This document shows positions 1 through 8,911 of a stretch of 25,639 nt of DNA, in pieces. How positions within the stretch are numbered: the stretch's first letter is position 1; each line of letters begins with the position of its first letter. A program made the translations under genes and the position numbers. The notes below the pieces were generated by a model. It did not search any database and was not told the DNA's origin. It saw nothing but the letters and a program-made list of their open reading frames with translations. The stretch comes from Haplosporangium gracile (lineage: Eukaryota; Mortierellomycota; Mortierellomycetes; Mortierellales; Mortierellaceae), in contig JAAAUF010000427.1 in the NCBI GenBank assembly GCA_015499985.1, positions 8,702-34,340 on the forward strand. The letters are read 5' to 3'.

Positions 1-267
1 AAAAAAAAAAAAAAAAACCAGTCCGAAAACCCGCTTTATGTTCATGCGATCGTTCTGATCTGGTGTCTCAACTTTTTTTATGTTGTCCTCCCTTTCCTCC
101 TTCTCACTCTTTCATCACCTTCACCAGTCTCCACTCCCGCCATTTCCGGCCTATATAAACTCACTTCACTCTACACCCATACTTTCATACAAGCTTCTCT
201 TCTTCATTTTTCCTTTGTTGCCTTAACCAGATCTAGAAAGAAGTTAGGCCACTTCTTTCTGACAACA
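1..267 (+). promoter_or_regulatory. Promoter and leader of the FAM72 gene
   Basis: The window opens with 17 A residues. A TATA-like element (tatataaa, about 152-159) follows a C/T-rich stretch and lies some 110 bases before the ATG at 268, a usual fungal spacing once a short leader is allowed for. No other gene is visible here. Confidence 0.5.
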
Positions 268-2961
268 ATGCCCCATAACATCCGAGACTTTTACCTCAAC
301 AACAACCTTGTCAGTAGCAACTACTACTCTTCCTCCAGCAACCACAACACAATCTCCTCTTCTTCCACCTTTGGTGTGAACTCCCCCAGGCACTCTACAA
401 CAAATAACAACGCCTCACCCGCCTCAACAGCTAGAACAAACAACACCTCATCAGCAACGGGGAGCATCAACGCCAACAACAGTCCTCCTCCACGAGATTA
501 CTCCAGTAGTTTCAACACCACCTACAACATCAATCCTTCAACTCTCCCTTCTTACTCCTACACCAACCGGTACCTTCAACAGCGTCCACCTTCTTCCTTA
601 ACCTCTTCGAATTCTGCAACTGGCGGTTCAGCAGTCCCTGCGCGAATGCCTCACTACCCGCCTCCCCAATACCAATACTACAGCCACGCTAATAGCAATA
701 ACAACAACACGGCTTCGTCAATAGCAAGCTCGTATACGCTTGGAGGATACACCAGCGGAATAGGTTACAGTAGCACCTATTACGATAGTGGCAACAGTGA
801 CCGGTACAACTCCAGCTACAGCAGCCATTCCATCAATACTGGAAGTGACAATGGTACACCGAGCGGCACAAATACCAAGACGGTATGTCGGATGGACTGT
901 CGGTACTGTTCTGCGGTTGTTTGTCTCCGAGGGATGAAGGCCATGCTTCTGGCGGACACCTCGGTCGAACTCTACTCAACTGATCACCCACCTGGCTCGT
1001 AAGTAAATTTTTTTAAGGATTTTTTTCTTTTTTTCCGCGTTCATGTTTCATTACTCCATTACTTTTTTACACATCCAATGATGTGCTTCACTCATAAACA
1101 TCCCTATGAAAAATATTTTAAATGTTTCTTTGCTATCATGTTAATTTTTCTCATGTCCATCCATCCTTTTCCGTTCTTCAAAAAAAAAAAAAAAAAAAAA
1201 AAATTCAGAGTCCAACTAATCGACAAGGACTACACGACATCCAACTGCAAGTGCAAGATCCGCGACGTCGCCTGCAGGGTGTGCGGAAACGTGGTCGGAT
1301 ACCATATCACCCAACCCTGTCAACAGTGTCTCAAAGCCCCCAACAATGGCCATTTTTGGATGTTTCACACTGAAGGTGTTGTTGGCCAGGAGCGTATGAA
1401 CATGGATCTGGGGAAGCTGGTTCAAGAACTTGTTCGCTTCTCGCATTCTGCTGGTACAGGAGGAAGTGCAGGAGGTACTCCAGGAGACGCAGCCAGAAGA
1501 CTAGCGAGATTTGCTCGGAGAGAGCCTGTGGGTCCACCTGGAGGAGTAGGAGGGGCGCAAAATGCTACTGGGCTTCCTCCACTACCTCGACCCATCGCTC
1601 TCACGACTGCCGCTACCACGGTGGCAATCGCTGCAGATCCTCGCGACAATGCTGCGACGACTCGTATGACTTCGATCTCGAGACTTCAGCGCCAGCAGCA
1701 GCGTTTCACTCAAACGACCTACTCACCACCTTCTTACCCTCCTCCACCATTGCGAGTCATCAGCTCGTCCCCCACACCTGCAACCCCGACCCCGACTACT
1801 CGAATCCAGCAACCAACAGCAACTGCCTCAGCAACTGCAAACGAATCGACCCAATCATCATCGTCCACTACATCCAGCAGCCCAGATCAGCATCGTGCTG
1901 CGGCCGAGCTATCTATGGGCCCCTCCGCAACAGCTGCACTGATGAACTTGACGCTGTCTCAGTTCCTGCAGCCCATGAAGTGGGAGCAACTGCCACACCC
2001 AGACTTGGACATTGATCTGGATCCCAACACAATGGGCGGCGAGCCTCTTTTCGCGGGTGATTGGATGGAGCTGGTGAGACGGACTGCCGAGACCGCGGCG
2101 GCCAACATGTCGCTGGCTTTGGATCAAGAAGAAGAGACGGAGCAGTATATGGCGCGGATGATGGAGGAGCATCGCCAGCGGCAGTTGCAGCAGGAGATGG
2201 TTGAGAGGGCTGAGCTTGAGAATGCTAGTGATAGTAGTGAGTCTCGGGGGAGCGAAGAGGAGGAGGAGGATGTGATTGAGCTGCTTCCGGATCATGGCGA
2301 GGCGGCTAATGCGACCGATATTGAGATCGACTTGGAGACTGGAATTGTTGTTGGACAGAGTCAACAACAAATGGAGGATGATGAAAGGATGGCTCAATTG
2401 ATTCACCGGGTTGACGACGTCGCTCTTGTCAGTCCTCCTTCTCCTTCTCGCACTGTCCTCGACGAGCGCAAGGACGAGGACGAAGACATAGACATGAACG
2501 GAGAGCCCACAGGTCGCGGACGGACCCTTGAACGTCGCCAGCACAACTCTTTGCCCGACGCAAACGATGTTCCCGCACCCGGACAGCAACCGCCTTTCAC
2601 CACCACAACTGCTCCAACGATGGAATCAAACCGCCATCGTCGCGGAAACAGCCTGGGTAACACACTTTCCGGAATCGTAATCGGTGCACCTCCACTGCAC
2701 GACGACCATCACCCAACTCATCGTCGCCGCAATAGCAGCCACAGCAGCAGCAGTAGTAGTAACAATAGTGACGCGACTTCTTCTGCATCGTCAGACCGCA
2801 CGGCCTACTATTCACTCGAGAGCTGCCCAGCGATGGTGTTGTCGTCTGCAATGATCGCCAAGGCGGCGGCCTCTGCCGCCGCTGCCGATGCTGCCACTGC
2901 GGCCAACAACCTCTTATTTGGTCGGCGGTCCCGACGCGACTATGATATGATGTGTCGATAA
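268..2961 (+). CDS. FAM72-domain protein with long low-complexity arms
   Basis: Two exons, 268-998 and 1209-2961, give 827 residues. The intron (999-1208) has a GTAAGT donor and TTCAG acceptor, and joining restores a serine codon in the middle of the conserved domain. That domain, roughly residues 204-300, matches the FAM72 family: CRYC (211-214), the phrase RGMKAMLLADT, CKCK (257-260), CRVCGNVVGYH (266-276), CQQC (281-284) and NNGHFWMFH (289-297). The paired cysteines suggest metal binding. Animal FAM72 proteins are about 150 residues and human FAM72A binds the uracil-DNA glycosylase UNG2; whether that holds in fungi is unknown. Here the domain sits between a Ser/Asn/Tyr-rich N-terminus of about 200 residues and a C-terminal tail of about 525 residues with Ser, Ala and Glu/Asp-rich tracts. 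The gene is convergent with the peptidase downstream. The family call is firm; function is inferred. Confidence 0.85.
1180..1203. repeat. A24 homopolymer inside the FAM72 intron
   Basis: Twenty-four consecutive A residues end five bases before the 3' splice site at 1207-1208. The usual polypyrimidine tract is absent next to the acceptor, because the A run occupies that place. Confidence 0.9.
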
Positions 2962-3004
2962 GTATTTCCAAGGTTTTCAAAACATTAATATTAGTAAGTT
3001 TTCA

Positions 3005-3069
3005 TTTTTTTTTTTTTTTTTTTTTTTCAAAACTGTTTTTTTTTTCAAATTGTTTTTTTTTTTTTTTTT
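3005..3069. repeat. Three poly-T tracts between convergent genes
   Basis: T23 (3005-3027), T10 (3036-3045) and T17 (3053-3069) are separated by short CA-containing spacers. They lie in the 239-bp space between the stops of the FAM72 and M49 genes. They may belong to the 3' region of the FAM72 transcript. Confidence 0.85.
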
Positions 3070-3133
3070 CGTCGCACAACTGTATTTTTTCCAACATAGA
3101 TTCTTTTACGTAGCATTGATTTGTTGAAGAAAG

Positions 3134-3139
3134 TTTATT
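3134..3139 (-). terminator. Poly(A) signal of the M49 peptidase gene
   Basis: AATAAA on the minus strand, about 62 bases beyond the stop codon at 3201-3203. Confidence 0.5.
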
Positions 3140-3200
3140 TTACATGAAAGAATGCGCTCTGTATTGTTATTGCGAGTAAGTGTATTGTCAATCCCTCCAT

Positions 3201-5195
3201 TTACAGGGTACCATCCTTGAGGATACGGTAGCGAGGGTAAACATCAACAGGGACACCCAAATTCTCAAGAGTGTTCAAGGCCTCCTTGACCTCAGGAGAG
3301 ATGACTCCATAGCAATCCACAAACTCCTTTACCTTCTGCTTATCACCATCACCCTGAAGGACAAGGATCCGAGTAGTCAAGGACTTGACGGCCTCCTCGA
3401 TCTTGTCCATCACAACACGGAACTTCTTAGTCTCGCTATCGTAAGCGAATCCGCCTTGCTCCTTCAAGTACTCGAACTGCATGGCCTGGCCCAAACCGTG
3501 GGCCTCGGTGATGCCGAAACGGATCGAGCGGAAGGCAGAGGCAAGGTAGGTCATGTAGAAGGATGCGGCATCGGGTCCGCCGGAGAGGGTTCCGTCCTTG
3601 AGCAACAATCCGACAGCGTAGAGACCGACAATGTCTATTTGTGTGACATTTGTGGAGGGGAAGAAAGTGAAAAAAACCAACAGGTTTTTTGTTAGAAGTG
3701 CAGCGTGCATCGAATTTTTGCTCTGACAGACAACAGACAAACAAACAAACAAACAAATAAATAAACAAACAAACAAACAAACATACAAACAAACAAAAAA
3801 GAACAAAGAACAAAAAAAAATGGCATGACATGCGTTGCAAATTTGCAATAGAAAAACTTACCAGCCTTAGCCTCCTCCATGGCAGAGTGATACTCCTCCA
3901 AAGCAGTACGGACCTTCTTCTCCTTGTCGTGGACCAAGAAGTGGGGTCCAAGAGAGTGAGCAACTTCGTGCATCAAGACGTGCTGGAAAAAGGCCTCAAA
4001 CTCGACCTTCTTGACCTGCTCGGCTTCCAGGACCTGGTGGGCAATGGGGAGAAGGACGCTCTGGAACTTGCCCTCCTGGACGTTCTTGATGATCACTAAC
4101 TTGGAGCCGGCAATCTTGATGGGCGCCTCGTCGTTGGGCAAGTTGTAAGCAGCAGTCATGGGGACTGCAACATCTCCGCCAGAGTAAAGCTGGTTGACGG
4201 TGACAATAGCAGGGGGGTGAAGACCCTTAGCCTTGTAGAGCTCATCGACGGGTAACTGGTCCTCCATGTCCTGAAGACGGCTTGAGAACTTAGCCAAAAT
4301 GGCCGAGGAGGCGAAATCACGGGCGTGCAAGTAGAACTCGTAGGCAGCGCGGATCGAGAACAACTTGTCAGTGTAGTTCTAAAGGCAATTGAATGAACAA
4401 TCAATCTCCGGCTCAGAACGTGTGCATGTTCGTAATAAAAAAAAAGGGCGTGGGAGAAATTTAAAGAAAATCACACACCTCGTAGGGTCCGGCAGTGACA
4501 TCAAGAGCAGACTCCTTGCTGATTCTTAGCCAGTCAACATCGGACTGGACATAATCATTGCTAATAAAGGCATCGGCCCTAGACTTCAAGAACTTGGCCA
4601 AGGATTGGTCGCTGACAAGTCGGGCAGCCTGGGTCATCAAGTTGGACGCAGGGACAAGGAAATCCTTGTACTCTTCCGAGTAAGGAACAACGTACAACTG
4701 TCCAGTCTTGGTATCCCTCTTAACCACATGGTAATAGCTCTCGGCATTGATCTTGTCCTGGCCCTCCAAGCTGGCAACCCAGTCCAGGTACTCCTGCTTC
4801 TTGATATCGTCAGGATAGTAGTTTCCATGCTGTGGGGGCTCGTGAGGGATATGGATCTTCTCGTGAACATGGCCGTCCTGGTTCTGCTCCTTGATCGACT
4901 TGATGAACTTCTCCTCGTCCAGACCCCAAGGACCCTTGAACAACTCCAGACCCAACTCGAGCTTGGCGTCGCGGGGGTCCTGGCCCAAGATGTGGGCGTG
5001 AAGAGCCTCGTTTCCGGACCAATGCTGGCGAATGTAAATGGAATCGATCAGCTTGCCAACTTCGACCAAAAGGGGGATAGCCTCGCGGTCACCAGAAGTA
5101 AGACGGTCGAGGTACTGGGCGCCTCCGACCTGGATTTCCTTGAAGCGAGCGAGTTGCTTGGAAAGAGGGGAAACGGCGGCGGTGTTGGTAGTCAT
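3201..5195 (-). CDS. Peptidase M49 / dipeptidyl-peptidase III-like protein
   Basis: Three exons on the minus strand, 5195-4479, 4378-3862 and 3634-3201, encode 555 residues. The introns (100 and 227 bp) have donors GTGTGT and GTAAGT, and each join restores conserved text: GPYE/NYTDKLF and EEAKA/D. The zinc site is HEVAH at residues 376-380, followed by GPHF, with the second motif EEAKAD at 407-412. In DPP III these supply two histidines, the catalytic glutamate and the third zinc ligand. Classical animal and yeast DPP III has a six-residue HExxGH motif; this protein has the five-residue HExxH form, as in the M49-like part of plant NUDT3-type proteins and some bacterial DPP III. It probably cleaves short peptides in the cytosol. 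No signal peptide is seen. The ATG at 5195 is the last in-frame Met before the conserved start of the protein, and the upstream frame is low complexity. Confidence 0.85.
3736..3800. repeat. (CAAA)n microsatellite in an intron
   Basis: About 65 bases of imperfect CAAA units lie inside the second intron of the M49 gene (3635-3861). On the transcribed strand this is a TTTG repeat, which explains the long open but meaningless frames read through it. Confidence 0.9.
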
Positions 5196-5367
5196 TGTGA
5201 AAAAGTTGAGTCGTGTGAAGAGATGATCAAATCGAGATCGAGATGGAAGGGGTTGCTTGTTGATGAGAATCCGGGAGGTGTGAATGAGTCCTTGGAATCC
5301 TTGTCCTTGGCGCAAATAGCGGATAATGGTGGGAGGAGAGGAGGGGCGGGGTGAGAAAAAGAAAAGG

Positions 5368-5389
5368 GAAAGAAAGAAAGAAAGAAAGA
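5368..5389. repeat. AAAG microsatellite
   Basis: Consecutive AAAG units lie about 175 bases upstream of the M49 start codon, read as CTTT on the transcribed strand. They form part of a pyrimidine-rich leader or core promoter for that gene. Confidence 0.8.
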
Positions 5390-7150
5390 CAGAAAAAAGA
5401 GTCGAGCGGGGTACAAAGAAGTTGTATCCAATTGAGCGAGAAGAGGGGAGACCACTTTCCCAGGAGCAATTCGTGCTCCTTTTGATCACGTCACTGAATT
5501 CAAAAAAACTATAGCCCTACGTTTTGCTCGTAGAAAACGCACTCAAAAAACGCGTCTTTCCGGTCTGTGCTCGCCTCCCGCCCTTGTTACTCTCCGAAAA
5601 CACCACTGCGCGCGTCTACGCCTCTTTGTTTTCATTTTCGTCGGCGTTTCTTTTCTTCCTCCCTCTTCTCTTTACCCAACCCGCTCCCGTCTCCCTTGCT
5701 ACTGCAGCATTGCTCTCCCTGCGCTCGCCCCACCCACCAACAATGCGATCTTACGCGATCAAGAAAAGATTTTATCAGACACACACGCATCAACACACGA
5801 CTAAAAAAACCAAATCTACCCCGAAGGAAACACTATCAGGCAAAAAGCATTGATGATAGATGATGACCCTTGATTGCACTGCCACACGATCGTACGACAA
5901 CCCAACCCTCGCGCCCACATCAATTCAGCACATACGCAGCTAGTGTATGATTCCCTCTGTCTGAGAACGTCCATAAACCCTCAAGCCCGTCCGTCTGTCC
6001 TTCATGCATTCGAAAAGCTTTTCGACTCTTCATTTTCTTTGTTTTGCATATGTCCAGCGCCCATAAAAAAACTTTGTCCTCCTAATCCGACAAGGTTTAA
6101 ATAGAACATCTTATTCACTTTTTTGTTCACGGACTGTCTCTTGACTCTTTAGGATTTACTGTTGTTATTTCTGTGCTTTTTGTTTGTTGGTGGGTTTTAA
6201 AGAATGCATGCCAAGACTTCTGGGTTGGGCCAATCAAATCTTCTTTTTTTTCTTTTGTTCCTTTGTTCCCTTGTGTAATACGAAAAAAAAACAACAACGT
6301 GCTCGGAGAGAATGGGGGAACTCAAAAAAGACGGAAGTGGGAAAAAGAAAAAAAAATGAGGGGAGCTTGCTTTCTGTCTGGTCTGAGAGGAAAAATCGGA
6401 GTAGAAAAAAAAAAAAGGAACTTTTCGACTCTGTACCAGACTATAATTTGGGCTGACACATTATGCCTTTATGGTTTTTTGCTTTCGTCCTGGGTCTTTT
6501 CTTATGCTGTTGTAGGGTCGGGTTTTAGTGCCTTCATTGCTGTCATTTCCCTTGAATTCTTCCCTTCCATTAGTCTGACTATCTGTTGTCTGTCTGCCTG
6601 TCTCTCTTCCTGTCCTTGTGAACAGACCCCGGATGTTGGTGCCGATTTCCAACAAACAAACAAAATGAACGAATTTTTTTCTTCGATGCGCGCTGATAAG
6701 AAGAAAAAGTGACGAACGAAGGAAACCAAGTTTCTTCCTTCTTGTCAGGTGGAGATAGTCACTACTGATGCAACAAGAAACAAAATGTTCGAGTGCAAAG
6801 CAAATAACTACGATGAATAGTTCCAACCCATACGTTAAGAACCATCATCCTCAAGCTGAGTGGTGTTCAAAATAAAAGATAAGATTATCTTTTACATTTT
6901 GAATGCTTGCGTCCATAATGTCCGTGGGTCGACCCTGGAAGGATAAGCAGAAAAAAAAACGCGGAAGCAAAAAACAAAGAGAGGTAGAAAGTGAGCATAG
7001 AAAATACGGATGACCCTTTTTGCGTAATGTTTCTTTGGTAAGCTCCGACTTGGCAGTAAAACACCATGTATGATCGAAAGCACTAGGTGGTGAGGAGGAA
7101 GCGGGGGAGAGGCGATGGGCGTAAAATAGAACTCAGGGCGCTTCTTTCGT

Positions 7151-7156
7151 TTTATT
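7151..7156 (-). terminator. Poly(A) signal of the bHLH gene
   Basis: AATAAA on the minus strand, 74 bases beyond the stop codon at 7230-7232. Confidence 0.5.
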
Positions 7157-7229
7157 ATGATGATACAGCTGCTAATTTGAATAAATTTGGTATGGGAAAT
7201 GAAAAACATGAAAATGAGCAAGGGGTCGT

Positions 7230-8198
7230 TTATGGGTTTGTATAATGAGGTGGTGAGGAGGAAAAGGAAGAGAAGGAAGAGTAAGAAGAGTGCCCTTCTG
7301 GGTTGTTGGGGTATGGCTGAAGCTGAGGTTGAGGCTGAGGTTGAGGAACGGCCGTCGTGGGAGGGATGGGTCTCATTGGAGGGTATGAAGAAGCCAAATG
7401 GCTGCACCAGGGCAAGTAGATGCGCTGACGAGCCGGCTGTTGGCGTTGATGCAGGTCTGGCCGCTGCTGTAACAAAATGTGGGGAGTAGAGGAAGAAGAA
7501 GAGGAAGAGGATGAACCCTGATAGTTCAGGGATTCAGGTGTTGAAAAGAGAGGAGGAGAGGCTTGAGGAGGAATGGATTGGTTGTACTCGTATGGGGCAA
7601 CATTTGGAGGAGAGTGAGGAGGAGAACCGATGGTAGACACAGGGGAAGATGCCTCATGGTGAGGTTCGCTGTGGTGATAAGGTTGGTTATGGTGGTACTG
7701 CGGGTTGTACGGCGGAGGAGTCAAAATTGGCACCGATGTAAACTGATCAGCCTCAGGGCGTTTGTTTCGCCGGGAGAGTGACGATCCAGACAAGGGGGAG
7801 GGCCGGTATGAAACAAGGGCCTCCTTGTATGATGCCAGTCTCTTAAGGCCAACCTCACCGCGGAGACGGTGGATCTCGGCAATGGCATTGCGCAGGGTTG
7901 TGATCGCATTGGACTTGACAATGGCTCGCTTCTCGGAACCATCGGGATTGGGGATCGACTGCTCGAGCTCTAATTGAGCCTGAACCTCGGCTGCAGAGCC
8001 TTCAGCGAGATGACCAAGCTCGGCCATGAGCTGATTCATTGTGTCACGACGCTGACGCTCATCAACGATATGTGCGGCGCGGCGTTTCTCGAGCGCGGTG
8101 AGGCGGGCGATAGAATCGACATCGTTTTTGTTGAGGACGTTGACGCCGTGAAGACGAAAGACGTTCTTGCTGTTCGAAGGGGGTGTTGAGGAGGCCAT
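7230..8198 (-). CDS. bHLH (basic helix-loop-helix) transcription factor
   Basis: A single exon of 322 residues starting at the ATG at 8198. The DNA-binding basic region and helix 1 lie near residues 38-66 (KRRAAHIVDERQRR onward). His43, Glu47 and Arg51 fall at the H-E-R spacing used by E-box (CACGTG) binders. Helix 2 is near 95-115 (KSNAITTLRNAIAEIHRLR). The loop between them is long, about 28 residues, as in some fungal Pho4/Nuc-1 and Ino4-type factors. The rest, from about residue 130, is rich in Pro, Ser, His and Gln and is probably a disordered activation or regulatory region. A TATA box lies about 80 bases upstream at 8275-8282. The gene is divergent from the CK2 catalytic subunit. The fold is clear; the target pathway cannot be told from the sequence. 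Confidence 0.85.
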   Translation of the reverse strand: MASSTPPSNSKNVFRLHGVNVLNKNDVDSIARLTALEKRRAAHIVDERQRRDTMNQLMAELGHLAEGSAAEVQAQLELEQSIPNPDGSEKRAIVKSNAITTLRNAIAEIHRLRGEVGLKRLASYKEALVSYRPSPLSGSSLSRRNKRPEADQFTSVPILTPPPYNPQYHHNQPYHHSEPHHEASSPVSTIGSPPHSPPNVAPYEYNQSIPPQASPPLFSTPESLNYQGSSSSSSSSSTPHILLQQRPDLHQRQQPARQRIYLPWCSHLASSYPPMRPIPPTTAVPQPQPQPQLQPYPNNPEGHSSYSSFSSFSSSPPHYTNP

Positions 8199-8911
8199 TG
8201 CAAGGTAGGTAAGGATGCGTTGGTGGACAAAAATAAAGTGTGAAGAAAGAAGGGAGGAGTGGGATCGACGACGGTATTTATACTGGTGTCCGTGAAGAAG
8301 TAAAAGGGTGAAGGGTGAAAGGTGAAGGTACCAAGGTATTAAGGAAGGACAAGGGGAAAACTTTATTCACCTGATAACAGATCTATCATGGAAATCGTTT
8401 GATTTGTGATGTGGTGCTGCAAGGTGCACGCTGGTACAGAGAGCTCCCTTGACACCGCCCACAGAATTGAATGAATAAAGACGAATAAGAAAAGGTATGA
8501 AGAGAGTAACAGAGCGTACCATCCACATCATCCAGTCAGGGTTGCTCTCTTTCTTTGTACCACTTTGAAATTGAAAAGGAAAAAATGAATTGATAGCTTT
8601 GTTAAGGGTATTGTATCAAATGGCCTTCTCGGCCCATGGCTATATCACATGACTTGAACAAAGTGGGAAAAGCCTCTCATTTTTTGTTGTGAGTCGTCTT
8701 CAACAGAAGGACATTCATTTTTTTTTCCTTTGCTTTTTTTTCTTTGGTTCTTCTCCCGCTGACTCCTTCGCCATCCCCAGCTACCTGCCCTTTCTCCTCT
8801 CACTCTCTCTCTCTCTCTTTGCTGCGTCGTTCACCACTAGCAGACCCACTCTCTTATTTTATCTGATTCTTCACCTTCACCTCCGGATTGGGACAGCAGC
8901 AGGACTCTACA
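8199..8911. promoter_or_regulatory. Shared divergent promoter region (bHLH / CK2)
   Basis: This holds 713 bp between the start codons. On the minus side is TATAAATA at 8275-8282 for the bHLH gene. On the plus side, a C/T-rich leader with a CT run (about 8802-8818) leads to the CK2 ATG at 8912. I see no coding exon or RNA gene. Confidence 0.5.
8275..8282 (-). promoter_or_regulatory. TATA box of the bHLH gene
   Basis: TATAAATA on the minus strand, 77 bases upstream of the ATG at 8198. Confidence 0.6.

Larger units (their letters stand above)
5196..7229. other. Two-kilobase spacer between two minus-strand genes; no gene recognised
   Basis: This stretch should hold the promoter of the M49 gene on the right of 5195 and the 3' end of the bHLH gene (minus-strand AATAAA at 7151-7156, 74 bases past its stop). 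Visible items are an AAAG microsatellite (about 5368-5389), a 7-bp dyad at 5462-5480, a TGACGTGA-like site at 5486-5493 and a C/T-rich patch at 5560-5740 ending in ACAATG at 5741-5745. Many T and A runs fill 6110-6700. The open frames here are short or low complexity and I do not support any as a protein gene. Confidence 0.55.

Noticed and set aside
1909..2589. Open frame of 226 codons on the minus strand inside FAM72 exon 2
   Set aside because: It lies opposite a low-complexity part of a supported exon, has no family features, and its Leu/Arg-rich text is what the antisense of Gln/Asp/Ser codons gives.
3736..3800. Regular repeats that might suggest a CRISPR array or satellite
   Set aside because: Units are four bases with no spacers; this is a simple microsatellite inside an intron.
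4605..5354. Plus-strand 249-codon frame opposite the M49 peptidase
   Set aside because: It is antisense to an exon with clear homology; Leu/Val-rich composition is typical of a wobble shadow.
5550..5555. ACGCGT upstream of the M49 gene (also at 25020) as a cell-cycle box
   Set aside because: About six copies of a given hexamer are expected by chance in a window this size, these are isolated, and the flanking genes are not replication genes.
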